Shown here: one piece after another, positions 25,136 through 34,273 of the stretch | Layout: the number at the start of each line of letters is the position of its first letter | Position numbering within the stretch: position 1 is the first letter of the stretch | Assembly (NCBI RefSeq): GCF_001598455.1 | Contig: NZ_BCYZ01000028.1 | Span: 1-51,887, forward strand | Direction: 5' to 3' | From: Sphingomonas pruni NBRC 15498 | GTDB taxonomy: Bacteria > Pseudomonadota > Alphaproteobacteria > Sphingomonadales > Sphingomonadaceae | DNA: 51,887 nt | Notes under the pieces: model-generated | What the model was told of the DNA's origin: nothing | Database searches by the model: none | The model's input: only the letters and a program-made list of their open reading frames with translations | Position numbers and translations under genes: made by a program

Positions 25136-26239
25136 ATGAGCCACGCTTTTCATCGAGCCGTTGTCGGCGCCCGCGCGGTGTTTGGCGGAGCGCTGGAATG
25201 GGACGGGGCGGATGCGCTCGACCCTTCGGCGATGGCGGTCACGGCGCTCGGCATGGGTGTGCCGATCCTGATCGGGGTGCTGGCGGCGTATCCACGGGCC
25301 GGACTCGCCGCGTCGCTCGGCGCGATGTGGGTCGGCAACGTGCCGCGTGGCGCAAACCTGGCCGAGCATTGGCGAACGGTTCGCGACATCGTGCTCGCGG
25401 CGATCGCGGCCGCCATCGCCGCGGCGCTGATCGCGCGCCATGGCTGGTGGAGCGATGTCGGGCTGGTGCTCATCGCGGGCATCGCCGCATTGCTCGGCGG
25501 ATTCAGCCGGCCGACCGCGGCCGCCAGCCAGCGGTTCGTCGTGTTCGTCACGATCGGGCTCGGCATCGCCACGCAGGCACCCGATCGCCTCTTGCTCACC
25601 ATCCTGATCGCCGAAGGCGCGATCTGGGCGGCTTTATGCGCGCTGGCGGTCGGGGCCGCGGCGCGCCGTTGGGGATTCGGCCAGATCGCCCCAGCCGAGC
25701 CGCGATCGGGCGCGAGCTTCGCGCAATTATACCGCCGCTGGCGGAGGCTGTTGGCCACCAGCGCGGGCTGGACCTATCCGCTGCGGCTGATGGCCTGTCT
25801 CGCCTGCGCCGTCGTCCTGCGCGAGGCGGTGCCGCAGCATCATTACAGCTGGATCGCGGTCGCTGTCGCATTGCTGACTCAGAGGCAAGGCGACGGGCTG
25901 GTGGTAAAGGTCCTGCAACGCGCGATGGGAGTCGCGGCGGGCGTGATAGCGACCGAGGCGATCGTCTCGCGTCCGCTGCCGGACTGGGCGCTGGTCCTCG
26001 TCATCGCGGCGCTGGCAGCGGCGAGCCCGTGGCTGAGGAAGCGCAGCTATGTCGCCTATACCGCCGCCACCACGCCGCTGATCCTGCTGCTGACCAGCGG
26101 CGGCGGGACGATCGCGCAAGGATTGCTGACCGACCGGCTGGTCGCGACCTTGATCGCGGCCGGCCTGGTCATCATCGCCTTCCTCGCCGCTCAGCGATTC
26201 ACGCCTCGGCCATCTCCGGATAGTCCGCGCTCAGGCTGA
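25136..26239 (+). CDS. FUSC-family membrane protein
   Basis: A 367-residue polytopic protein with about ten hydrophobic segments in two halves separated by a basic loop (around residues 188-210, RSGASFAQLYRRWRRLL). The FUSC/aromatic acid exporter signature is seen in HHYSWIAVAVALLTQRQGDG and RAMGVAAGVIATEA. These families are proposed to export aromatic acids or similar weak acids; the substrate here is unknown. Its last 41 bp overlap the convergent SDR gene. Confidence 0.85.
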   Translation: MSHAFHRAVVGARAVFGGALEWDGADALDPSAMAVTALGMGVPILIGVLAAYPRAGLAASLGAMWVGNVPRGANLAEHWRTVRDIVLAAIAAAIAAALIARHGWWSDVGLVLIAGIAALLGGFSRPTAAASQRFVVFVTIGLGIATQAPDRLLLTILIAEGAIWAALCALAVGAAARRWGFGQIAPAEPRSGASFAQLYRRWRRLLATSAGWTYPLRLMACLACAVVLREAVPQHHYSWIAVAVALLTQRQGDGLVVKVLQRAMGVAAGVIATEAIVSRPLPDWALVLVIAALAAASPWLRKRSYVAYTAATTPLILLLTSGGGTIAQGLLTDRLVATLIAAGLVIIAFLAAQRFTPRPSPDSPRSG

Positions 26240-27056
26240 GGTCGCGGTCGCGCTCGATGATCGCCAGCCGTTCCTTCAGCTTGGCGACCGCCGTCTCATA
26301 GCCGAACTTGCCGAGGACGAGGTGCCGCGGCACGTCGGCGCGCGACACCGCTTCGATGATCGCCTCACCGGCGCGGACCGGGTCGCCGGGCTGTTCGCCG
26401 CTATAGCCGCTGGTCATCGCCATGCGCTTGCCCGCGGTCTCGGCATAGGCCTCGATCCGGTTCTTGGTCTGGCGCAGCGAGCGGCCCGCCCAATCAGTGC
26501 GGAACGGCCCCGGCTCTACGCACATCGCCGCGATGCCGAGCGGCGCGACTTCGGCGCGCAGGGAATCGGTGAAGCCCTCGACCGCATGCTTGGTCGCCGA
26601 ATAATAGCCCGAGGCCGGGAAGCCGAGCAAACCGCCGACCGAACTGATGTTGACGATATTGCCGCTGCCCTGTGCGCGCATTACCGGCAGCACCGCGCGC
26701 GTCATCGCGAACAGGCCGAAGACGTTGGCGTCGAACTGGTCGCGGATCTCCTGCTCCTCGCCTTCCTCGATCGCGGTCTGATAGCCATAGCCGGCATTGT
26801 TCACGAGCACGTCGATCCGGCCGAACCCTTCCTTGGCCGCCGCCACCGCCGCGTCGATCTGCGCCTGGTCGGTCACGTCGAGTTCGACCGCCAGCGCGCG
26901 ATCGGGCGCGATCTCGACGATATCGGCGACGCGGTCCTTGCCGCGCGCGGTCGCAACCACGCACCAGCCGCGTTCGAGCACGAGCTTGGCGAGCTCACGG
27001 CCGAAGCCAGTCGAGCAGCCAGTGATGAACCAGACGGGATCGGCGGGGAGCGTCAT
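26199..27056 (-). CDS. Short-chain dehydrogenase/reductase
   Basis: NAD(P)-dependent Rossmann enzyme of the classical SDR type, 285 residues. Cofactor motif TGCSTGFGRELAKL, the NNAGYGY motif, catalytic Ser in NISSVGGLLG and the YYSATKHAVEGF active-site Tyr and Lys are present. The sequence resembles the oxidoreductases often annotated as 3-oxoacyl-ACP reductase or retinol dehydrogenase-like; substrate unknown. The ATG at 27056 is preferred because AGAGG lies eight bases upstream. The 3' end overlaps the FUSC gene tail to tail. Confidence 0.92.
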   Translation of the reverse strand: MTLPADPVWFITGCSTGFGRELAKLVLERGWCVVATARGKDRVADIVEIAPDRALAVELDVTDQAQIDAAVAAAKEGFGRIDVLVNNAGYGYQTAIEEGEEQEIRDQFDANVFGLFAMTRAVLPVMRAQGSGNIVNISSVGGLLGFPASGYYSATKHAVEGFTDSLRAEVAPLGIAAMCVEPGPFRTDWAGRSLRQTKNRIEAYAETAGKRMAMTSGYSGEQPGDPVRAGEAIIEAVSRADVPRHLVLGKFGYETAVAKLKERLAIIERDRDLSLSADYPEMAEA

Positions 27057-27160
27057 CGGGGGCACCTCTTATTGGGGAATATCGCACCGGAAGAGATGGG
27101 ATTGCGGGCGCCCGGCGACAACCGCCGAACGCCCGTCACCGAACGACAAGAACCAACGTC

Positions 27161-28624
27161 TCAGCGACAGTCGACATAGATCGGGTTGCCGATCAGCAGC
27201 AGCCCGGTCTTGCCGCGCACATTGGCGCTGACCCAGCCACAGGCTTGCGCGCGATCGAGCGATAGCTTCACGCGCGCATCGCCGCTATCGATCGCCGTGC
27301 CCAGACCGGCAAGGACCTTGCCGTTGGCGATGACCTCGACCGTCGCGCCGCGCACTGCGACCAGATGCAGTTCCATCGACAATGTCGCGTCCGGGCGCAG
27401 CCGTTCGCCCATCACCGCGCGGCGGCCGCCGGACACGACCGCCATCTCGAGCAACCGGTCGCGCGTCCCCTCGGTGTCGATGAATACGTTGCCGCGCTTG
27501 ATCCCGGCGGTGATGCCCGGGACGGACAAGCTGTCGGCATAAACCACGGTGGTCGGCCGCCCGATCCGCGAGGGGCCATCCGGATCGTGCGTGTCGCTGC
27601 CGCCGATGCCGGTCAGCCGCCTGCCTTCGTTCAGCCGGGCGTACCAGAAGCCGATCCCCGCATAAGCCCCTTCGACATGGGTCCCATTGACCGCCTCGAT
27701 TGCGGTTACCAGCGACCAGTCGGTGTCGGTCCACAGCCAGCCGCAGCCCATGCAGATTTCTCCGCTCGGCGAGGCCGGATGGTTGATCGACATGATCGCG
27801 CCGGACGCTGCGATGCTCTTTTGCAGCGCGGGCAGATTGGGGACGCCCGCCGTGCCGACGCGGAAGTCGACGAAGCGCGACGGGCCGAAGATGTTGGTGT
27901 GACCGCGAAAGGTCGTGACCTCCACACCCGGGGTCAACAGCATCTTGTCGAACCAGGGCTGCAGCTCGCGTAGATTGTCGAAATGGGCGACCGTATTGTG
28001 GTCGGTCACCGCGATGAAATCGAGCCCCGACGCGCTCGCCGCCTCGACCGTGCGGAACAACGGACATGGCACCTTGCGCCCGAGCTGGCTCTTGCAACTG
28101 CCGTCGCTATTCGCGTCGTGCATGTGGAGGTCGCCGCGATACCAGCCGGGCTTGTCGACGAGCGGCGGGTTGGCGATCGCGGCGCTGGCGCGCGCCGAAC
28201 TGGCGCGGTCGAAATAGACCTTTACGGTATAGGCGGCCTTGCTGTCCGGGCGCGCATTGGGCACGCCGAACTGGACGTGCCAGCGGCCAGTCGGGATCGG
28301 GCCGGGCAAATAGCCCGGCGTCGCATCGCTCGCCGCGACCGTGATTGTGTCGTAGGAGCCGCCGCTCCAGCCGCGAAACTCTTTGGGATCCCATAGGCCG
28401 AGGTCGATCACCGTCTTGTTGCTCTTGTCATAGGACACAGCCACGGTGATCCGTTCGACGCCCGCCGGGACGTCGAACGGGACCTCGCGATAGGTCATCG
28501 CGTCCTTGCCGGTAACGACGCCCGACATCGTCACGTCGGGCTGCACCTGATTCTGACCGGCCATCGCCGCCGGAGCGGCAATGAGGGCCAGGATCAGCGC
28601 GACGAAAAGGCGAAATCCGCGCAT
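27161..28624 (-). CDS. Exported CehA/McbA-type PHP metallohydrolase
   Basis: A 487-residue secreted enzyme with a signal peptide (residues 1-22, ending AAMAG). An N-terminal beta-rich domain (about 25-155) precedes a PHP-type metal-binding domain: GDLHMHD (165-170), AVTDHN (205-210), FRGHTNIF (239-246), SINHPA (279-284) and GGSDTHDPDG (341-350). CMGCGW (291-296) adds a CxxC of unclear role. CehA and McbA are carbamate hydrolases of this family; many others have unknown, perhaps phosphoester, substrates. The gene starts within the stop of the TonB receptor gene (TGATG), so the two are coupled. Confidence 0.85.
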   Translation of the reverse strand: MRGFRLFVALILALIAAPAAMAGQNQVQPDVTMSGVVTGKDAMTYREVPFDVPAGVERITVAVSYDKSNKTVIDLGLWDPKEFRGWSGGSYDTITVAASDATPGYLPGPIPTGRWHVQFGVPNARPDSKAAYTVKVYFDRASSARASAAIANPPLVDKPGWYRGDLHMHDANSDGSCKSQLGRKVPCPLFRTVEAASASGLDFIAVTDHNTVAHFDNLRELQPWFDKMLLTPGVEVTTFRGHTNIFGPSRFVDFRVGTAGVPNLPALQKSIAASGAIMSINHPASPSGEICMGCGWLWTDTDWSLVTAIEAVNGTHVEGAYAGIGFWYARLNEGRRLTGIGGSDTHDPDGPSRIGRPTTVVYADSLSVPGITAGIKRGNVFIDTEGTRDRLLEMAVVSGGRRAVMGERLRPDATLSMELHLVAVRGATVEVIANGKVLAGLGTAIDSGDARVKLSLDRAQACGWVSANVRGKTGLLLIGNPIYVDCR

Positions 28625-31143
28625 CAGAAGGCGAAGTCCACGGCGAAGCGGAAATTGCGACCGAAGATCGGCCGACCGATGAACAATTGGTCGTTGGCCT
28701 GCCCGCTGGTCAGCTCGCCCGCGCGCGGATTGCCTTCGGTCAGCCCGATCGCGTTGGTCAGATTGTCGCCATAGGCCCAGAACGAAATGCGGTCGGTCAG
28801 CTTGAACCGCACGCTGGCGTTGAGCACGGTATAGGCCGGCAGCTTCGAGATGTTGGCGGCGTCGGCATAGCGTTTCGAATAATGTTCGACGTCCATCTGC
28901 GCGCGGAAACGACCATCGAGCAGGGTCACCGCGGGCGTAGCGCGCAGCCCGAGTTTGGGAACGCGGAGCAGCTGGTTGCCCGAATAATTGCGCGGGATCA
29001 GCGTCGTGCCTTGCAACTCATTGTACTTGAGATTGCGGAAGGTCGGATCCTGGATCGTCGCGTTGACGGTAAAATCGAACCACGAAACCGGCCGGATCGT
29101 GCCTTCGAGCTCGACGCCATAATCGCGCGTATTGGTGTAAACGGTCTGGGTGATATAGCCCATCGTCTTCGGATCGAACTGGGTGTTGCCGATCGAATAG
29201 GCGTCGAAATCGGTCAGGAAGCCCGTCGCGTAGAAGCTGACCAACGGGGTCGAGAGCTTGAACCCTGCTTCCCACATCTTGATCCCCTGCGTCACCGGCT
29301 GCGCATTGGCCGAGGTGATGAAGCTGCCCACGCTCGGCATGCGGAATGCCGAGGTGTAGCGCGCGAATATCCCCGCGCTGTGGCTGAACTGCCAATCGGC
29401 GCCGATCGTGTAGCCGACATGGTCGAACGTGCGATCATAGGGAGAGAAGACACCGTTTCCGGTCAGCACCTGATCGTCCGCGAGCGTGGTCGGGTCGCCG
29501 AGATTGACCGTCTTCTGGCCTTCCTGCGCGCCCTTGGCGGTCACCTTTTCCCAGCGGACGCCGCCGTCGAGGCGCAATTGCGGCGTGATTTGCCACTCGT
29601 CCGACCCGTAGAGCGCGAAGACGTCCGACTTGCCATAGCCGTTGGCGAATTCGGAGCCGTAGCGGCTGACACCGTTCTGGGTCAGCGCGCCGACCACCTG
29701 ACCTGAGGCATTGAGCGCGACAAGATCGAGCAGCCGCGAATTGCCCGATACGTCCTGCAGGGTCGACGCCGAGTAGCGTTTGAACGTCTCGCGGATGTGG
29801 GCGTAATAGAAACCCAGGGCGAAATCATGCGTCATGCTCCCCATCTGGAAGCGGTGCGCGAGATGGAGGTCGTCGACGAACTCGCTCTCGTCGACCGTCA
29901 CCGGGCGCGCGGCGTTGATGAACACGTCGCCATTGCCGTTCTGGTTCGCGACGTCGAACGCCTGGCCTGTGTCGACATAGCGCAACTGAACACTGGCCGC
30001 GCCAGGATAGGCCTTGAGCAGCGACGAGCCATATTGCGTGAGCAGCGCCGCCGCCGTGCTGATCGAGGCGGGATAGACGCCGTTGCGTACCGTGCTGCTG
30101 TCGCGATAGCGCGCCTTGTTCGACAGCTTCCAGCCCGGCGCGAACTCCCAATCGGCCATGGCCGAATATTGGTTGAGCCGGATGCGCGTGCCGTCGGTGT
30201 TGTTGAAGAACACCGGTCCGTTCGCGCTCTTCAGCGTCAGGAACGCGGTCTCGCGGCTGGCAGTCGTGTCGTAATTGGCGTTGAAGCCGGGCAGGCTGAC
30301 GATATTGCCGTCCGAATCCTTGGTCAGCGGGATGCCAGTATAGAAGATCGCGTTATCGGCCAGATGTTTGTAGCTGAGCGCGATCTGCGCATTGCCGAAA
30401 TCCTTGGATAGGTCGGCGCGGATCTGGCCACCCTTGTTGCCGGTATAGCCCGGATCACGAACGCCGCGCTCGTTGCGATAGAAGCCGCCGACGTCGAACT
30501 TCCACCCATCGACCAGCGGCGTGCCGATCCAGCCGTCGAAGCGGTACAGGTCCGCGGTCGGGCCGTAGAGCATGCGCGCACGCCCCGACAGCTCGTCGCC
30601 CGGCTTGCGGGTGATGAAATTGACCACGCCGCCCGGCGCGTTCGAATAGAAGACCGAGGACGGACCGCCGCGCACCACTTCGACGCGGTCGATCGACTCG
30701 TCCATGCGGAACGCCTGGTCGGCATTGAGATAGCCCAGCGCCGGGTCGTGCTGCACCGGCAGACCGTCCTCGAGCAGGTTGATCGATCCGAACCCGTCGA
30801 CCGGGATGCCGCGGGCGCGGACATTGCCCGATCCCTCGCCGCCCGACGCCTCGACCCAGAAGCCCGGGACCGACTTCAACGTCTCGGTGACGCTCGACGC
30901 GGCGCGCGAGCGCAGCGCGTCGTTGTTGAGCGTGGTGATCGCGTAGCTGGTGTCGAGCTTGGTGCGCTCGCCCGCGCCGGCGCGGCCGGTGACGACAATG
31001 TCCTGGTCGGTCTGCGCGTCCGCGCTGGTCGCCGCGTTGCTGTCGGCCACCGGCAGCGGCGCGCTCTGGGCAAGCGCCGCCGGACTTGCGGTCAGGAGGA
31101 ACGCTACGACTCCGCAGCGCACGGTAAGTGCTCGGTTGGCCAC
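28624..31143 (-). CDS. TonB-dependent outer-membrane receptor
   Basis: An 839-residue receptor: signal peptide (residues 1-25, ending AALAQ), a possible TonB box DQDIVVTG near 47-54, a plug domain (SSVTETLKSVPGFWVEASGG, VEVVRGGPSSVFYSNAPGG) and a 22-strand barrel ending in an aromatic residue (FRFAVDFAF). It is cotranscribed with the exported PHP hydrolase, which suggests uptake of the hydrolase product or delivery of its substrate. The ligand is unknown. The Phe-terminated barrel and plug motifs make the family call firm. Confidence 0.94.
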   Translation of the reverse strand: MANRALTVRCGVVAFLLTASPAALAQSAPLPVADSNAATSADAQTDQDIVVTGRAGAGERTKLDTSYAITTLNNDALRSRAASSVTETLKSVPGFWVEASGGEGSGNVRARGIPVDGFGSINLLEDGLPVQHDPALGYLNADQAFRMDESIDRVEVVRGGPSSVFYSNAPGGVVNFITRKPGDELSGRARMLYGPTADLYRFDGWIGTPLVDGWKFDVGGFYRNERGVRDPGYTGNKGGQIRADLSKDFGNAQIALSYKHLADNAIFYTGIPLTKDSDGNIVSLPGFNANYDTTASRETAFLTLKSANGPVFFNNTDGTRIRLNQYSAMADWEFAPGWKLSNKARYRDSSTVRNGVYPASISTAAALLTQYGSSLLKAYPGAASVQLRYVDTGQAFDVANQNGNGDVFINAARPVTVDESEFVDDLHLAHRFQMGSMTHDFALGFYYAHIRETFKRYSASTLQDVSGNSRLLDLVALNASGQVVGALTQNGVSRYGSEFANGYGKSDVFALYGSDEWQITPQLRLDGGVRWEKVTAKGAQEGQKTVNLGDPTTLADDQVLTGNGVFSPYDRTFDHVGYTIGADWQFSHSAGIFARYTSAFRMPSVGSFITSANAQPVTQGIKMWEAGFKLSTPLVSFYATGFLTDFDAYSIGNTQFDPKTMGYITQTVYTNTRDYGVELEGTIRPVSWFDFTVNATIQDPTFRNLKYNELQGTTLIPRNYSGNQLLRVPKLGLRATPAVTLLDGRFRAQMDVEHYSKRYADAANISKLPAYTVLNASVRFKLTDRISFWAYGDNLTNAIGLTEGNPRAGELTSGQANDQLFIGRPIFGRNFRFAVDFAF

Positions 31144-31440
31144 CCTTTTATCCCTTTTGCTGGTGCAGCGAATCTGCTGTCGGCCGCGACTAGGGACGGG
31201 TTTTTGCAGACGGGTGACGTGCCGGTGTCAGCGACGTGACGTCACCGGGTCGGTTCGGTTGCAACGAGGGTACGCGCGATCTTTTGTGCGACCGCCTATA
31301 GCTCGAGTCTATGCCTTCACCCTCGCTTTTGCCAAATCGCCAAAAAGCGCGTAGAGGGCCGGACCAATCCACATCCGTACCGCGTTACCTGCCCGGCGCC
31401 AGTCGCTCCGGGCCGACGCCGTTTTTGCCATCGAGACAGA
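31144..31440. other. Divergent intergenic region before the DEAD-box gene
   Basis: 297 bp between the TonB receptor (leftward) and the helicase (rightward). It should hold both promoters, but no clear -35/-10 pair was found. A 40-codon ORF lies on the minus strand at 31309-31431. Confidence 0.4.
31309..31431 (-). CDS. Possible 40-residue small protein
   Basis: The peptide has a basic N-terminus (MAKTASARSDWRRAGN) followed by a hydrophobic stretch with MWIGPALYALFGDLAKA and a basic end. The pattern could be a short amphipathic or membrane peptide. It lies in the divergent spacer, antisense to the helicase 5' leader, and has no well-spaced ribosome-binding site. Codon use alone cannot settle it in DNA of this GC content. 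Confidence 0.25.
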   Translation of the reverse strand: MAKTASARSDWRRAGNAVRMWIGPALYALFGDLAKARVKA

Positions 31441-33210
31441 ATGCCCTTTTCCCACCTCCCCCCGTTGCTTGCCGAAGCGCTGACCGCGCGCGGTTACGAA
31501 GCGCTCACTCCGGTCCAGGCCGAGGTCAGCAAGCCCGAGTCCAACGGCCGTGACCTGCTCGTTTCCGCCCAGACCGGATCGGGCAAGACCGTCGCCTTCG
31601 GCCTCGCCATGGCCGAGGAGCTGCTTCACAAGGGTCAGACCCCGCCCGCCGGCGCGCCGCTCGCGCTGGTGATCGCGCCGACCCGCGAACTCGCGCTCCA
31701 GGTCGCCAAGGAATTGTCCTGGCTCTACGCCAAGACCGGTGCGCGCATCGCCACGTGCGTCGGCGGCATGGACCCGTCGCGTGAGCGCCGCGTGCTTGCG
31801 CAGGGTGTGCATGTCGTGGTCGGCACGCCAGGCCGCTTGCGCGATCATGGCGAGCGTGGCGCGCTCGATCTGTCGAGCCTGCGCGTCGCCGTGCTCGACG
31901 AGGCCGACGAGATGCTCGACATGGGCTTTCGAGAGGACCTCGAGACGCTGCTCGACGCCGCCCCCGCCGAACGCCGCACCTTGCTGTTCTCCGCGACCTT
32001 GCCGCGGCAGATCGTCGCACTCGCCAAGAAGTACCAGCGCGACGCGCTGCGCATCTCGACCGTCGGCGAGGATCGCGGGCATGGCGACATTTCGTATCAG
32101 GCCGTGGCGGTCGCTCCTGCGGATATCGAGCATGCCGTGATCAACCTGCTCCGCTTCTACGAGGCAGAGACCGCAATGTTGTTCTGCGCGACGCGCGACA
32201 ATGTCCGGCATCTCCACGCCAGCCTTGTCGAGCGTGGCTTCGCGGCCGTGGCTCTATCGGGCGAGCATTCGCAGAATGAGCGCAACCATGCGCTCCAGGC
32301 GTTGCGCGACCGCCGCGCACGCGTCTGCGTCGCGACCGACGTCGCCGCACGCGGCATCGACCTTCCGACGCTGAGCCTGGTCGTGCATGTCGAGATGCCG
32401 CGCGACGCCGAAGTGCTTCAGCACCGTTCGGGCCGCACCGGCCGCGCGGGCAAGAAGGGCACCGCGGTGCTGATCGTACCCTATCCGCGCCGTCGCCGCG
32501 TCGAGATGATGCTGCGTTCGGCGCGCATCGCCGCCGAATGGGTGCCGGTGCCGACCGCCGACGACATCCGCGCCAAGGACCGTGATCGCCTGATCGAGGC
32601 GCTGAGCGCGCCGGTCGAGCCCGATCCCGACGATTGGGTGATCGGCGAGGAGCTGCTCAAGAACAAGTCGCCGCAGGAGATCGCCGCGGCGTTGGTCCAT
32701 GCTCATCGCGCCGCCATGCCCGCACCCGAGGAAATGATCGATCGCGTGCCCGAGGGGCCCAAGGCGCATCATCGCCAGGGCTTCGACGATACCGTGTGGT
32801 TCCGGATGAATATCGGCCGTCGCCAGAATGCCGATCCGCGCTGGATCCTGCCGCTGATCTGCCGCCGCGGCGGGATCACCAAGAACGAGGTCGGCGCGAT
32901 CCGCATTCAGGCCAACGAAACCGGCTTCCAGATCCCGCGCGGGATTGCGGCGCGGTTCGCCGCCGCCGTGCTCAAGAGCGCCGGCGCCGATGGCGAGGAT
33001 GATAGCGGCGTGCGGATCGAGCCGGTTGAGGGCTCCGGCCCCGCTCCGGCGCCGGCTCCGGCCCGTGCGATGCTGCATCGCGCGGCACCGAGCAGTGATG
33101 GACAGGCCGGCGCCCCGCGCCGTCAAGGCCCGCCGCAGGGTCGCGGCCGTCCGCCGCATGCACACCGCAAGGGGCCGCGGCCGAACAAGGGTCCGCGACC
33201 GCAGTCGTAG
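31441..33210 (+). CDS. DEAD-box RNA helicase with DbpA-type RNA-binding domain
   Basis: ATP-dependent RNA helicase of 589 residues. Motifs in order: Q motif (GYEALTPVQ), I AQTGSGKT, Ia PTRELALQ, II DEADEMLD, III FSATLP, V ATDVAARGIDLP and VI HRSGRTGRAG. The C-terminal part contains a DbpA/CsdA-like RNA-binding domain (TVWFRMNIGRRQNADPRWIL) and a basic, Pro/Arg/Gly-rich tail (about residues 540-589). A role in ribosome assembly or cold-adapted RNA turnover is inferred from DeaD/DbpA relatives. Confidence 0.95.
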   Translation: MPFSHLPPLLAEALTARGYEALTPVQAEVSKPESNGRDLLVSAQTGSGKTVAFGLAMAEELLHKGQTPPAGAPLALVIAPTRELALQVAKELSWLYAKTGARIATCVGGMDPSRERRVLAQGVHVVVGTPGRLRDHGERGALDLSSLRVAVLDEADEMLDMGFREDLETLLDAAPAERRTLLFSATLPRQIVALAKKYQRDALRISTVGEDRGHGDISYQAVAVAPADIEHAVINLLRFYEAETAMLFCATRDNVRHLHASLVERGFAAVALSGEHSQNERNHALQALRDRRARVCVATDVAARGIDLPTLSLVVHVEMPRDAEVLQHRSGRTGRAGKKGTAVLIVPYPRRRRVEMMLRSARIAAEWVPVPTADDIRAKDRDRLIEALSAPVEPDPDDWVIGEELLKNKSPQEIAAALVHAHRAAMPAPEEMIDRVPEGPKAHHRQGFDDTVWFRMNIGRRQNADPRWILPLICRRGGITKNEVGAIRIQANETGFQIPRGIAARFAAAVLKSAGADGEDDSGVRIEPVEGSGPAPAPAPARAMLHRAAPSSDGQAGAPRRQGPPQGRGRPPHAHRKGPRPNKGPRPQS

Positions 33211-33240
33211 TTTTTCGTCCGACTTTTCCCTCTCTTCACA

Positions 33241-33339
33241 CTTCCCCGGCGAAGGCCGGGGCCCAGCCGCTGCGAATTCTCGTCGCCGGGATGCGATCGC
33301 AATGTCAGGGAAACTGGGCCCCGGCCTTCGCCGGGGAAG
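33241..33339. repeat. 25-bp inverted repeat with CCCCGGCGAAGGCCGGGG arms
   Basis: CTTCCCCGGCGAAGGCCGGG at 33241 onward is answered by its reverse complement ending at 33339. Each arm is itself near-palindromic. It follows the helicase stop by 30 nt and may end transcription. The same family of arms occurs at 51040-51119. Confidence 0.8.
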
Positions 33340-33399
33340 CGTATGAGGAGTCCCTCTGATGCGCTTCGACAAGTGGCGCGAACGACGTAGAGAGGCGCC

Positions 33400-33858
33400 A
33401 TGAACACCCCGCCTTCCCGCCGCATCCTGGTCGACGCCGATGCCTGCCCGGTCAAGGACGAGATCTACAAGGTCGCCTGGCGGCTGGAGGTCCCCGTCTG
33501 TGTGGTCAGCAACAGTCATCTCCGCGTCCCCGCGCACCCGCTGATCACGCGCATTGTCGTGAGCGACGGGTTCGACGCCGCCGACGACTGGATCGCCGAG
33601 GCGGCCGGCCCGAGTGCGGTGGTGATCACCGCCGACATCCTGCTCGCCGACCGCGCGCTCAAGGCGGGCGCGCAGGTACTAGCGCCGACCGGCAAGCCGT
33701 TCACCACGAGCTCGATCGGCGCGGCGATCGCGACGCGGGCGATCATGGCCGATCTGCGCGCGGGCGGCGATCAGATCGGCGGACCGGCCGCCTTCAGCAA
33801 GGCCGACCGCTCGCGTTTCCTGCAGGCGCTTGACGCCGCGTTGGTCCGCGCGCGTTAA
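33400..33858 (+). CDS. YaiI/YqxD family protein (DUF188)
   Basis: A 152-residue conserved protein of unknown function. The signature ILVDADACPVKDEIYKVA opens the protein, followed by DDWIAEAA, VVITADILLADRAL and GKPFTTSSIGAAIATR. The fold is PIN-like, so a nuclease activity is often suggested but not shown. The ATG at 33400 overlaps the stop of a 14-codon upstream mini-ORF (ATGA at 33400-33403). A conserved hypothetical gene follows after 7 nt. Confidence 0.93.
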   Translation: MNTPPSRRILVDADACPVKDEIYKVAWRLEVPVCVVSNSHLRVPAHPLITRIVVSDGFDAADDWIAEAAGPSAVVITADILLADRALKAGAQVLAPTGKPFTTSSIGAAIATRAIMADLRAGGDQIGGPAAFSKADRSRFLQALDAALVRAR

Positions 33859-33865
33859 TCGAGCC

Positions 33866-34123
33866 ATGGATCTCGACGATCGCCTGCGCCATTATTTCGG
33901 CACCGCCGACATCGCCACGCTGACGCCCGCCGCGTTCGAGGCGGGGACCGAGCGAATGCGGGTCGATTTGGGGCTGGAAAAGGACCGCCCGCGCCGCTTC
34001 GCTTTGTGGACGCTGATGTACATGCTCGGCGTCGCGCCGGATCTCGACGTGGCGTTCAAGGACGAGGCCGATCGCGACGCCGCGCGGAATTTCATGGATA
34101 TGGCGGACAAGGCCGAAGGGTGA
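33866..34123 (+). CDS. Conserved small protein, unknown function
   Basis: An 85-residue soluble, acidic protein without signal peptide or membrane helix. It starts MDLDDRLRHYFGTADIATL and ends with a helical, charged tail (FKDEADRDAARNFMDMADKA). The ATG is 7 nt after the yaiI stop, so the two are probably cotranscribed. I do not recognise a named family; the composition and context support a real gene, probably restricted to alphaproteobacteria. Confidence 0.7.
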   Translation: MDLDDRLRHYFGTADIATLTPAAFEAGTERMRVDLGLEKDRPRRFALWTLMYMLGVAPDLDVAFKDEADRDAARNFMDMADKAEG

Positions 34124-34139
34124 ACGTCTGCCCCTTCCT

Positions 34140-34234
34140 CCCCTCCCGCTTGCGGGAGGGGTCGGGGGAGGGCATGTCACGAGCCGCTGCCCAGAAACAC
34201 ACCCTCCCCTAGCCCCTCCCGTAAACGGGAGGGG
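34140..34234. repeat. Two CCCCTCCCG hairpins
   Basis: CCCCTCCCGC-TT-GCGGGAGGGG (34140-34161) and CCCCTCCCGT-AA-ACGGGAGGGG (34213-34234) lie between the small gene and the FAD dehydrogenase gene. They are variants of the palindrome family in murD and at the window end. Confidence 0.8.
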
Positions 34235-34273
34235 AATCTGGCATGCTGCCTCCTCCACCGCTAAAGCACCGCC

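Noticed and set aside
31309..32217. 302-codon minus-strand ORF opposite the helicase 5' half
   Set aside because: Opposite certain helicase motifs; only its last 40 codons, in the spacer, were considered separately.
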